Assembly: GCA_903848645.1 (NCBI GenBank)
Contig: CAINGU010000082.1
Span: 1 to 64,000, forward strand
DNA from: an uncultured cyanobacterium
Lineage (GTDB): Bacteria > Cyanobacteriota > Cyanobacteriia > Cyanobacteriales > Nostocaceae
Direction: 5' to 3'
Length of the DNA stretch: 64,000 nt
Position numbers and translations under genes: made by a program. Shown here piece after piece: positions 17,664-26,176 of this stretch (positions are counted from its first letter, which is position 1; each line of letters opens with the position of its first letter). Under the pieces are notes generated by a model. The model did no database searches, had not been told where the DNA came from, and was given only the letters and a program-made list of their open reading frames with translations.

Positions 17664-19709
17664 ATGAAAAAACATTTATTATCACCGCAAAAATATATAA
17701 ATAATGAAGAACAACGACATACATCTTCAGGTAATCTGATGCAACAAGAGGAAGAAATTACTCATGTATTAGCACAAAGGATTAATACAATCATTGCTAA
17801 TAGTCCGGTAAGATCCTCCATGCTGTCAGATATTGCTCATGCAGTAGGAGCAGCATTTAACATAGATTGTTGCTTGGTTACGGTAGTAAGTGATATATCT
17901 GATGAAATAATAACTGCTCATTGGTGTAGTGAACAATTCCTGGGTTTATCCCCAACTAAAGAGATGTTATCTCAGGAAGAATTGCTGTTTGAGTTACCAG
18001 TGGTGCAATGTGCAGATAAAAAATTGACTATTGAAGATATTTCTATTATTCAAAAAACCTTAGTCAGTGGTTGGCAAGATATACCACTAGCAATGAAGGC
18101 TATTTTGGCAATTTCTACCAGATTTGCTGGTCATAGTAATGGTGTAATTAGTTTGATTAAATTCCGATCTTATCAATGGCAAGAATCAGAAATCAGAGGA
18201 TTACAATCAATAGAATCATGTTGTGCGATCGCCTTTGCTCAAGTTGCACAATCACAGATTTTAGCTACTCAAAAACAACATCTACAAAAAGCTAATCAGC
18301 ATCAAAGTTTAATTCAAAAATTAACTATCCTCAATCGTAGTAACTTGGAGTTGAATCAAATGCTCCAGTTAGTGATTAATTCTACTGCTGAGGCTTTAGA
18401 AGTAGATCGGGGTTTACTGATTTTATTCAAATACGCAGATCCACTATTTAGAAAACTTCCCAAGCAACAAATACCCAATGTGAAAGCAACTTTAGTTGGA
18501 GCATGGACTAAGGACACATATACTAATGCCGTGGGTAAATTAGATAACTTAGATCAGTCTTTCTGGGTATCTGATTGTAGCTTATGTCAGCGTCTATTTA
18601 CAGAACCAGGAAAACCAATCATGACTAATAATTGTGAAGAGAAAAATACTAGTAACCCTGCGGCTTTGTTTGCTATTGAACAGTTTCCTAACACGCTATT
18701 AATGCCATTAGAAAGCCAAGGTAAGGTTTTAGGATTTGTAGTTTTACAACAAGCAACTACTCGCAATTGGGAAACAACAGATTTGAATTTGATAGAAATG
18801 CTTTGCGCTCAATTAAGTGATGCTGTCATTCAGTCCCAAACATTGCGACAAGTGCAAACTTTAGTAGATGAACGAACTGAACAACTCAAGCGCAGTTTAG
18901 AAGTGCAAGCAAAATTGTATGAAAGAACAAGACAATATGTAGAGCAACTACAACAACTTAATGAACTTAAAGATGAATTTCTTAGCAATATCAGCGATCG
19001 CTTGCGCTACCCTCTGACAAATATGCTCATGTCTATTCGTAATTTACGTTTACCAGGAATATCTCCAGAACGTCAAGACCGATATTTAAATATCTTAGAG
19101 TCAGAATGTACTAAAGAAATTAACTTAATTAATGATTTATTAACCCTACAAAAACTAGAATCTCATCAAGAACCACCACAATTTGAAAGCCTAGATTTAA
19201 ATACTAAAATTCAAGACCTCTTCACCTCTTTTGATCAACAACTCACAGATAAAAAATTAAGTATTTCGGTAGAATTACCCAATCAAACTTTAAAATTGCA
19301 AACAGAAGTAGAGAGTTTCGACCGCATCATCCAGGAACTGTTAACTAATGTCTGTAAATACTCTGAGCATGATACAACTGTCCGCGTACAAGTCACTCAT
19401 CAAGTTGCAGATGAACTTGATCAAGTTATTATTAAGGTAACAAATACTGGACGGGGAATATCTGAAGAAGAAGCGGCTTATATCTTCGATAAATTCCGTC
19501 GTGGTAAAGGCCGCTGGATTCCCGGAACTGGCTTAGGACTTGCTTTAGTTAAGTCTTTAGTGCAGCATCTCAATGGAGCGATCGCTGTTGAGAGTATTCC
19601 TATTGCTAATTCCCAACTGTGCGAAATTAGTTTTACACTCACTCTCCCCCTATCTTCTCTACCAATTAACTCATATTCACAAAAAGTGACTACAGAAAAT
19701 GGGAATTGA
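17664..19709 (+). CDS. GAF-domain sensor kinase with altered H box (putative pseudokinase)
   Basis: 681 residues, cytoplasmic. Residues 30-215 and 220-400 look like two GAF domains; a coiled coil (405-435) leads to a HisKA-like helix pair and a C-terminal ATPase with LLTNVCKYS, NTGRGI and GTGLGLALVKS. The H box, normally SHELRTPL, reads SDRLRYPL: the phosphoacceptor His is Asp445 and the next Glu is Arg. The codons responsible form an exact HIP1 octamer GCGATCGC at 18994-19001. The nucleotide-binding boxes are intact, so it may bind ATP but not autophosphorylate at the usual site. A shorter start at Met26 is possible. It overlaps the next gene by 11 bases, indicating translational coupling. 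Confidence 0.85.
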   Translation: MKKHLLSPQKYINNEEQRHTSSGNLMQQEEEITHVLAQRINTIIANSPVRSSMLSDIAHAVGAAFNIDCCLVTVVSDISDEIITAHWCSEQFLGLSPTKEMLSQEELLFELPVVQCADKKLTIEDISIIQKTLVSGWQDIPLAMKAILAISTRFAGHSNGVISLIKFRSYQWQESEIRGLQSIESCCAIAFAQVAQSQILATQKQHLQKANQHQSLIQKLTILNRSNLELNQMLQLVINSTAEALEVDRGLLILFKYADPLFRKLPKQQIPNVKATLVGAWTKDTYTNAVGKLDNLDQSFWVSDCSLCQRLFTEPGKPIMTNNCEEKNTSNPAALFAIEQFPNTLLMPLESQGKVLGFVVLQQATTRNWETTDLNLIEMLCAQLSDAVIQSQTLRQVQTLVDERTEQLKRSLEVQAKLYERTRQYVEQLQQLNELKDEFLSNISDRLRYPLTNMLMSIRNLRLPGISPERQDRYLNILESECTKEINLINDLLTLQKLESHQEPPQFESLDLNTKIQDLFTSFDQQLTDKKLSISVELPNQTLKLQTEVESFDRIIQELLTNVCKYSEHDTTVRVQVTHQVADELDQVIIKVTNTGRGISEEEAAYIFDKFRRGKGRWIPGTGLGLALVKSLVQHLNGAIAVESIPIANSQLCEISFTLTLPLSSLPINSYSQKVTTENGN

Positions 19710-20235
19710 TTCTTCTACCTCAGATCATGACACCTTCGCCCAAGTAGCTATCCAAGTTGATAAATTATCAGAGAGACAGCGCCAAATCAGTGCCAAAATC
19801 CAAATTCCTCAACCAGTAGAAAAAGTTTGGCAGATTCTCACCGATTATGAATCATTACCTGACTTTATCCCCAATCTCGCCAAAAGCTCTCTTCTCGAAC
19901 ATCCCAATGGTGGGATTAGACTAGAACAAATTGGTTCTCAGAGTTTACTCAACTTTAAATTCTGTGCGCGTGTAGTTTTAGATTTAGAAGAGTTATTCCC
20001 CACACTAATCCAATTCAATATGGTAGAAGGCGATTTTAAAGGCTTTTCTGGTAGTTGGTGCTTAGAGCCTTATACCCTCAGTGAACAACAAGGAACAACT
20101 CTATGCTACACAATCCAAATTTGGCCTAAACTAACTATGCCTATATCAATTATCGAACGTCGTCTCAGCAAAGACCTACAAACCAATCTCTTAGCAATTC
20201 GTCAGCGGGCTGTAGCTGTAGAAGTCATAGTCTAA
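19699..20235 (+). CDS. SRPBCC (START/Coq10-like) family protein
   Basis: 178 residues. Residues 30-170 follow the polyketide cyclase/START pattern: an opening strand QISAKIQIPQPVEKVWQILT, then DYESLPDFIPNLAKSS, central strands, and a long C-terminal helix (ERRLSKDLQTNLLAIRQRAV). The fold makes a hydrophobic pocket for lipids, quinones or pigments; the ligand is unknown. Its ATG lies inside the end of the kinase gene, an 11-base overlap, so the two are probably cotranslated; a ligand-sensing link to that kinase is speculative. Confidence 0.8.
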   Translation: MGIDSSTSDHDTFAQVAIQVDKLSERQRQISAKIQIPQPVEKVWQILTDYESLPDFIPNLAKSSLLEHPNGGIRLEQIGSQSLLNFKFCARVVLDLEELFPTLIQFNMVEGDFKGFSGSWCLEPYTLSEQQGTTLCYTIQIWPKLTMPISIIERRLSKDLQTNLLAIRQRAVAVEVIV

Positions 20236-20283
20236 CAAAACTAAATTCTGTAGATATTCCGATACAGGAACTACAGAAACATT

Positions 20284-20323
20284 AAAGGGACAGAGAAAGG
20301 CTTTTTTCTTTCTCTATCCCTTT
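20284..20323 (+). terminator. Terminator hairpin between SRPBCC gene and tRNA-Glu
   Basis: 16-base arms AAAGGGACAGAGAAAG/CTTTCTCTATCCCTTT with one mismatch and an 8-base loop, followed by a T. It can end transcripts from the plus-strand genes and, read the other way, lies just after the tRNA-Glu 3' end. Confidence 0.7.
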
Positions 20324-20328
20324 TGTAA

Positions 20329-20401
20329 TACCCCCAAGGGAATTCGAATCCCTGTTACCTCCGTGAAAGGGAGGTGTCCTAGGCCTCTAGACGATGGGGG
20401 C
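20329..20401 (-). tRNA. tRNA-Glu (anticodon UUC)
   Basis: 73 bases. Read on the minus strand it starts GCCCCCATCGTCTAGAGGCC, has the anticodon stem-loop CTCCCTTTCACGGAG with anticodon TTC, the T loop in GGGATTCGAATTCCC, and ends TTGGGGGTA; CCA is not encoded. The acceptor stem has the G1-U72 pair known from cyanobacterial and plastid tRNA-Glu. Besides translation this tRNA carries glutamate into 5-aminolevulinate synthesis for chlorophyll and heme. Confidence 0.96.
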
Positions 20402-20660
20402 TTGTTTCTCTTCACTTTTAATAATATAGCGGGTTTTTTCGAGAATGTCAATAGGTTTTGGAAAAATTTTTTTACAGCAGAAAAGGGGGTAGGGGGCAGG
20501 GGAGAAAAATTGATCTTGTCTTTTGTCAGGAACAATAAATTATTTGGAAATTTCTGGTTTGTACTGGAGGGGGTTCAAACTTCCGAGTACAATTTTTGTA
20601 AAGTTAATATTTATGATTCTGTACAGAGGATTTTGAAATTAATGGCTCAAAATCTACAAC

Positions 20661-22547
20661 ATGGAAGCACCTTTTGAAATCACCGTCCAGATGGTGATCA
20701 CTGTTTTTGCAGGCATTAGCGCCCAGGTGATGGCTGCATATTTCAAATTACCCAGCATCGTCTTACTACTCCTATTAGGTATCCTTTTAGGTAAAGACGG
20801 GCTAGGAGTATTACAACCGCATTTACTAGGCACAGGATTAGAAGTGATTGTTTCCCTAGCAACGGCAATCATTTTGTTTGAAGGTGGACTCAAATTAGAT
20901 CGGCAGGAGTTGGGCAAAGTTTCCGTCAGTCTCCAGTTACTCGTCACCCTGGGAACACTTATTACTCTGTTAGGGGGTAGTCTCGCAGCGCATTGGTTAG
21001 GTGAGTTTCCTTGGAATATAGCAGTTCTCTATGCGTCTATTATCGTTGTTACTGGACCAACTGTAATTGGTCCGTTAATTCGACAAATTAATGTAGATCG
21101 ACAAGTAGCAACGCTATTAGAAGGAGAAGGGGTTCTAATTGATCCAGTGGGCGCTATCCTGGCTTACGTTGTCCTAGATACCATTTTAAATGGTGATACA
21201 GACCCCATTAATGCCATTATTGGTCTAATTTTGCGTTTCGCTGTGGGTGCGGGCATTGGTGGCGTTGGTGGGTACTTAATGAGTTGGATGTTCAAACGCG
21301 CCAATTTTATCTCCTTTGAACTCAAAAACCTGGTTGTACTGGCAGTGTTATGGGTGTTGTTTACCCTAGCGCAAATGATTCGCTCTGAATCGGGAATTAT
21401 GACTACAGTGGTAGCTGGAGCGGTATTTGCCAATTCTTCAGTTCCAGAAGAACGTTTATTGCGAAGCTTTAAAAATCAACTGACAATTCTCAGCGTTTCT
21501 GTTTTATTCATCCTCCTAGCGGCTGATTTATCTATTGCCAGCGTTTTGGCTTTAGGTTGGGGGAGTTTGTTTACTGTTTTGGTGTTAATGTTTGTGGTTC
21601 GTCCCATTAACATTATTTTGTGTACTTGGAATAGTGATCTGAATTGGCGACAAAAACTGTTTTTAAGTTGGGTTGCACCTAGAGGAATAGTTTCTGCCTC
21701 TGTGGCTTCTTTATTTGCAATTTTATTGACGCAGCGGGGCATTAATGGGGGTGACTCGATTAAAGCTTTAGTCTTTTTGACCATTATCATGACGGTTTTT
21801 TGCCAAGGTTTAACCGCTGGGTGGTTGGTAAAATGGTTACGAATTACCTCTAAAGATGCAACTGGGGCGGTAATTGTCGGCTGTAATCCCTTGGGTTTAT
21901 TAATTGCTCGCTTTTTTCAAGAACGAGGAGAAAGTGTAGTGATGATTGATACTGACCCGGAACGTTTAGCTCAAGCTGAAGCCCAAAATCTCCGGGTAAT
22001 TGCTAGTAGTGCTTTGGATGGGGAAATACTGGAAGAAGCTGGGATTGGTTCTATGGGGACTTTCTTGGCTATCACAAGTAATGGTGAGGTGAATTTTGTC
22101 TTAGCACAACGGGCTGCTGAGGAATTTAATCCCCCCTGTGTTTTAGCTGTATTTCCCCGTCATCCTCAAGGTTCTCCTGTGGTTAATAGTAAAGTTGAGC
22201 AAGCTTTTGTGTCTGATTTACCAGTAAAAACTTGGAATGAATATTTGAGCAGTGGACAAATAAAGTTGGGAACAACAACATTAAATGCAGCAGAATTTGA
22301 TTCTCAACAACAACACATACAAGAAAAAATTCGAGATGGGATTTTAGTCCCATTATTGTTAGAAAGACAAGAACGTTTACAGGTAATGTCGGCAACTCAA
22401 GAGTGGGAAATTGGCGATCGCATTATCTATCTATTATATGATGCCCGCCCTAATCTTTTAAAACTTCTTTCTGGGGCTAGTCAATCTACACCCCTAACTG
22501 TGGAAACATTGGCAGAAGTTGAAGAAGTAAAAGTTAAACAAGTTTAG
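20661..22547 (+). CDS. Na+/H+ antiporter (CPA1/NhaP type) with TrkA-N domain
   Basis: 628 residues. Residues 5-395 form a 12-13 helix antiporter with the family motifs FEGGLKLD, VTGPTVIGPLIR and EGEGVLIDPVGAILAYV. Then a cytosolic Rossmann TrkA-N/RCK domain (about 405-520) begins VIVGCNPLGLLIARFF with the acidic VVMIDTDPERL, and a small C-terminal domain follows. It exchanges monovalent cations for protons across the plasma or thylakoid membrane; the RCK part probably gates it by nucleotide. The promoter must lie within the 259 bases after tRNA-Glu. Single gene. Confidence 0.9.
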   Translation: MEAPFEITVQMVITVFAGISAQVMAAYFKLPSIVLLLLLGILLGKDGLGVLQPHLLGTGLEVIVSLATAIILFEGGLKLDRQELGKVSVSLQLLVTLGTLITLLGGSLAAHWLGEFPWNIAVLYASIIVVTGPTVIGPLIRQINVDRQVATLLEGEGVLIDPVGAILAYVVLDTILNGDTDPINAIIGLILRFAVGAGIGGVGGYLMSWMFKRANFISFELKNLVVLAVLWVLFTLAQMIRSESGIMTTVVAGAVFANSSVPEERLLRSFKNQLTILSVSVLFILLAADLSIASVLALGWGSLFTVLVLMFVVRPINIILCTWNSDLNWRQKLFLSWVAPRGIVSASVASLFAILLTQRGINGGDSIKALVFLTIIMTVFCQGLTAGWLVKWLRITSKDATGAVIVGCNPLGLLIARFFQERGESVVMIDTDPERLAQAEAQNLRVIASSALDGEILEEAGIGSMGTFLAITSNGEVNFVLAQRAAEEFNPPCVLAVFPRHPQGSPVVNSKVEQAFVSDLPVKTWNEYLSSGQIKLGTTTLNAAEFDSQQQHIQEKIRDGILVPLLLERQERLQVMSATQEWEIGDRIIYLLYDARPNLLKLLSGASQSTPLTVETLAEVEEVKVKQV

Positions 22548-22553
22548 ATTTTA

Positions 22554-22629
22554 AGCCAGGAGTCAGGAGTCAGTAGTCAGTAGTCAGTAGTTCGGAAGAA
22601 AGAAGAAAGAAGAAAGAAGAAAGAAGAAA
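22554..22629. repeat. Two adjacent heptamer tandem repeats (STRR-like)
   Basis: 22554-22588 is five heptamers of the AGTCAGT family (two degenerate, three exact); 22595-22629 is five exact copies of GAAGAAA plus a partial. Six bases separate them. Heptameric STRR sequences are characteristic of heterocystous cyanobacteria. The tract sits between convergent genes. Confidence 0.9.
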
Positions 22630-22681
22630 GAAATTTCTCCCCTCCTCCCTGCCTAAATTTGCAAAGTCAAGGTTTAACAGC

Positions 22682-23812
22682 TTACCCCCATAATCTTCTT
22701 CCTGCTTTTCCTTGTAATCTTTCATGGGTATCTTTTAGTAAAGTGGGAATATCTAGATTTTCTGGACATTTGGGTAAACAATCACCACATTCTGTACAAC
22801 GGTTAGCTTTCATTCCTGGAAACCAATGACCGGCATTTTCAAACATTCCATAACGATATTTGCCATAATCTGTCATATCATAAGCTACGGCTAAATTTCG
22901 TAATCTTAAAACTTCGGGAATATGAATATTTTCGGGGCAAGGTAAACAGGCATAACATTGACTACATTTATCAGTTAATAAAACAGTATTTTGCTGATTT
23001 TCTAATTTTTCCAAGATAGATATTTCGGTTTTTGTTAATTCATTTTGATGATCAAAAAGTTCTGGATATATTACTAATTCTTCGGGTTTTGCTGGTCCGA
23101 TACTCAAGGTAGTAATGCGGTTATCACTAAGCGAAAAACGATAATTTAAATCTAATGGTGTGCAGGGATGACAAAGTTCTTTTAATGTTTGAGATGGAGT
23201 ATATAATTTTCCGCCTTTATCAGCAGGGGAAATAATAAAAACCCCCATATCTTTCTCTGTTGCTAACTGAATTGCGGGGGCATTATGTTGAAAAAAATAG
23301 TAATAATGGAGATTAATAAATTCAAAAAAGTCTGTATTTATAGCTGCTAAAATTACATCTAATGAACCGTGGGTAGAAAAACCAATATGTCGCACTCTCC
23401 CATCATTTATAGCTTCCTGTACTGCTTGCATACAGCCATTTTTAGATTTTACCCATTCTAAATGTTGCCAAGTATTTAATCCATGAATTCCTAAACAATC
23501 CAGATAATCTAAATTTAATCGCTTTAAAGATTCATCAATATACTGACTCATGCTGTCAGCATCAGGTGTAGGGGGAATTTTAGTAGTAATATAAAGTTGG
23601 TGACGGGGTACTGATAAACCAGCTTTTATAGCTTTACCCAAATATGCTTCGCTGTCACCATAACCTCTAGCTGTTTCTAGATGATTAATTCCTAAAGATA
23701 AAGCTTTTTCAATAGTCTCCTGGACATTTTCGCTATCAGTTAAATAGCGCATTGTTCCCAAAGAAAAAACCGAAATGTGTAAATTAGTTTTACCAAAACG
23801 ACGATATTGCAT
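22682..23812 (-). CDS. Aldo/keto reductase with C-terminal 4Fe-4S domain
   Basis: 376 residues. Residues 1-265 are an aldo/keto reductase barrel: RRFGKTNLHISVFSLGTMR at the start, catalytic Tyr in ETARGYGDSEAYLG, Lys in LYITTKIP and His in CLGIHGLN. Residues 285-350 hold a ferredoxin-like part with CSQCYACLPCP and CTECGDCLPKCP, enough for two 4Fe-4S clusters. Such fusions occur in anaerobes and cyanobacteria; electrons may come from ferredoxin as well as NADPH. The substrate is unknown. The first acidic catalytic position is Glu rather than Asp, as in close relatives I remember. Confidence 0.88.
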   Translation of the reverse strand: MQYRRFGKTNLHISVFSLGTMRYLTDSENVQETIEKALSLGINHLETARGYGDSEAYLGKAIKAGLSVPRHQLYITTKIPPTPDADSMSQYIDESLKRLNLDYLDCLGIHGLNTWQHLEWVKSKNGCMQAVQEAINDGRVRHIGFSTHGSLDVILAAINTDFFEFINLHYYYFFQHNAPAIQLATEKDMGVFIISPADKGGKLYTPSQTLKELCHPCTPLDLNYRFSLSDNRITTLSIGPAKPEELVIYPELFDHQNELTKTEISILEKLENQQNTVLLTDKCSQCYACLPCPENIHIPEVLRLRNLAVAYDMTDYGKYRYGMFENAGHWFPGMKANRCTECGDCLPKCPENLDIPTLLKDTHERLQGKAGRRLWG

Positions 23813-24013
23813 AGTTAGAGAATCAAGGACTCAGAAGTTACTGAGTTAGGAGGAAGAAGAAAGAGTAAGCATCGGCAATGCTTCTGGCACTGATGTCACT
23901 GCTGTACTTCCGCTTGGCATTCTTTCAGTACCATAGCAATAAATTCAGGGTTCTGTTTTCAAGGAAGTTTATATTTAATTTCAGTTATTAAAAAACAATC
24001 CTTGAGGAATAGA

Positions 24014-24412
24014 TTAAGCACCACGGTTTAATGATACTTCTACTTGTTTAAATTCGGCATCCAGACGTTTCTTGAGTTTTTCAGGAACGGGACGATTAGG
24101 ATAAGAACTGTAGTGTCCTGCAAGGGAATTCAGGGCTGTTCGCATGGTTGTAAAAGAGCCAAGAGTTGCAACAGAAGTATTGCGCTGATAGCGAGCCGAA
24201 AAGTCATTGATTTTTTGGCGTGCTTCTGCTTGCAGGGCGGCTTTATCAGGAGAATCTTGTGGTAATTCTATGGCTTGTCTCAAAGTATTGACTACAGCTA
24301 AGGTATCTTGACGATAATCCCCAGTTAAACTATCTGGACTACCACTACAGCCAACTAAGCCGATAACTAAAACTAAAACCAGAGAAAGCAGACGCGACCA
24401 ATAGCTTTTCAT
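24014..24412 (-). CDS. psb27: Photosystem II assembly lipoprotein Psb27
   Basis: 132 residues from ATG 24412 (MKSYWSRLLSLVLVLVIGLV); another ATG lies two codons upstream and the frame stays open further. The signal peptide ends in lipobox GLVGC, so it is a lumenal lipoprotein. The mature part is an all-helical bundle with the Psb27 pattern LTGDYRQDTLAVVNTLRQAI and FSARYQRN. Psb27 binds CP43 on immature or damaged photosystem II and keeps the manganese cluster from assembling too early. Single gene upstream of the AKR gene and downstream of cofH. Confidence 0.93.
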   Translation of the reverse strand: MKSYWSRLLSLVLVLVIGLVGCSGSPDSLTGDYRQDTLAVVNTLRQAIELPQDSPDKAALQAEARQKINDFSARYQRNTSVATLGSFTTMRTALNSLAGHYSSYPNRPVPEKLKKRLDAEFKQVEVSLNRGA

Positions 24413-24539
24413 AAGCATTAACTCAAAAAACAAATAAATCAAAATCCATCCTATCTTGGATTGGTGTACAGGGGATAGGAGATCAATCAATTAAAAATTC
24501 AAAATTCAAGAAAACTCTTACCTAGTCCCCAGTCCTCAA

Positions 24540-25682
24540 TTACCCATTATCTATTACCCGATACAAAGTATCCCTTTGTTGGTAAGGTCTTTTGAGAGAA
24601 GCGATCGCATTTTGTAAAGTTTCTACTTCCATACAAGTACCACCTACAGCCCCGGCCATTGTGGTAATGTGTTCTTCCATTAATGTACCGCCGATATCAT
24701 TACAACCCCAATTTAAGGCTTTTGTAGCACCGTCTAGCCCTAATTTTACCCAACTGGGTTGATGATTGGGTATACAATTTCCGAGGTAAATTCTAGCCAC
24801 AGCCGTTAATAGCAGGGAATCAGCGAGAACTGGTTGATCTCTTCCTACCCGACGACGTAAGGATTTAGGTGCTTCTTGACCAACGAAGGGTAAGACAATA
24901 AATTCGGTAATTCTCGCAGGATATCCTGTTTCTATGGCTGTTTGTTGGAGCGATCGCAATTTTTCTAAATGGCCAATTTGTTGTTCTGGGGTTTCAATAT
25001 GTCCAGATAACATGGTACTAGTAGTAGGTACACCTAATTTATGGGCTGTACTCACAATTTCTAGCCAAGTTGCTGTATCAATCTTTTCGGGACACAATAC
25101 CCGTCTCACTTCATCATCTAACACTTCTGCGGCTGTTCCGGGCATAGAACCGACACCAGCATCACGCAAAGCTATAATCACATCAGTGTATGAAATTCCG
25201 TCTAATCTGGCGATAAATTGGATTTCCTGGGGAGAAAAAGCGTGTAGATGGAGGTGAGGAAATTCACCTTTGATAGTATCTACCAGCTTGAGATAATACG
25301 GTAAAGACTTACCATTGATTTGCGCTTGTGGGTGTAATCCCCCTTGCATACAAATTTCCGTCGCTCCTCGACGCGCTGCATCTGTAGCTTTTGCCAAAAT
25401 CTGCGCCCAGTCTAACCAGTAAGCATCTGAATCACCATCATCCCGCCGAAATGCACAAAAACTACAATGTTGCTCACAAATGTTAGTAAAATTAATATTC
25501 CGATTAATTATGTAAGTGACAGAATCACCGACTTGTTTTTGTCGTAGTTGATTTGCTGTAGCCTGAATATGAGCGATCGCTTGTGGGTCAGTCTGTTTTA
25601 GTAAAAATACTCCATCATCAGGGGATATATTATCCTCTGTCAAAGCACGATCAAGAATTGTTTCAAAAGTAATTTTCGTCAC
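24540..25682 (-). CDS. cofH: FO synthase subunit 2 (CofH)
   Basis: 380 residues from GTG 25682. Radical-SAM protein with the cluster motif [12 protein letters not shown] (near residue 70) and family features [13 protein letters not shown] and HAFSPQEI. With CofG it joins tyrosine and a ribityl-pyrimidine to make 7,8-didemethyl-8-hydroxy-5-deazariboflavin (FO), used in cyanobacteria as the antenna of DNA photolyase. cofG is not in the window. It could be confused with MqnE/MqnC relatives, but length and the [12 protein letters not shown] motif favour CofH. Confidence 0.92.
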   Translation of the reverse strand: MTKITFETILDRALTEDNISPDDGVFLLKQTDPQAIAHIQATANQLRQKQVGDSVTYIINRNINFTNICEQHCSFCAFRRDDGDSDAYWLDWAQILAKATDAARRGATEICMQGGLHPQAQINGKSLPYYLKLVDTIKGEFPHLHLHAFSPQEIQFIARLDGISYTDVIIALRDAGVGSMPGTAAEVLDDEVRRVLCPEKIDTATWLEIVSTAHKLGVPTTSTMLSGHIETPEQQIGHLEKLRSLQQTAIETGYPARITEFIVLPFVGQEAPKSLRRRVGRDQPVLADSLLLTAVARIYLGNCIPNHQPSWVKLGLDGATKALNWGCNDIGGTLMEEHITTMAGAVGGTCMEVETLQNAIASLKRPYQQRDTLYRVIDNG

Positions 25683-25785
25683 ATTATATCTCGAAAAACT
25701 AAATTATTACTATTGTAATTCTGCCAGTAAAGTCAATTTTAAGTTTAAGTTTAAGTTTTTGCTGTTGTCACCAAGAAAATTATTG

Positions 25786-25904
25786 TTATGAGGTACATAT
25801 ATAGCGGGCAAGACTTGTACTGAGCTTGTCGATAGCGCAGCGTGGCGTTAGCCATAGTATGCCCGCACTACAAGAGTTTCATAATTCAAGTTTGTACCTC
25901 ATTA
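25786..25904. mobile_element. MITE-like element, copy 2 (119 bp)
   Basis: Second copy of the element at 7828-7946, same orientation and length. It differs at only a handful of positions by eye (for example TATATAGCGGG against TATCTAGCGGG, and ATTA against ATAA at the right terminus). It lies in the 494-base gap between cofH and the glycosyltransferase start; the rest of that gap shows nothing else recognisable. Confidence 0.8.
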
Positions 25905-26176
25905 GAGCGAAATCTGCTGTATACTTATTGGCTAATAATTTTACGAGTATTGGTACTTTATTTAGATGAAATGAGTTGCAACATTTTTTAAGGCTATGTA
26001 CTGAAATTTATCTTTCAGAGATGATGACTCTTTACAAATTTACTGTCAAGCTTTATCTACTCCCTGGCAAAACGTAAAATTTACCAACTGTTTATCTTAT
26101 ACCAAGAATATTGTACTCTATTGATAGTCAACCTTTATACAGACGATTTGGCAATTTAAAATTTACTACTTATTTT

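Noticed and set aside
20314-20677. Open frames on both strands across tRNA-Glu
   Set aside because: They read through the tRNA and terminator and have no ribosome site or family resemblance.
23860-23950. Minus-strand frame encoding a 23-residue Ser/Thr-rich peptide (MPSGSTAVTSVPEAL)
   Set aside because: It looks like an interspersed repeat of Nostocales rather than a gene; no ribosome site and no partner genes for a peptide product.
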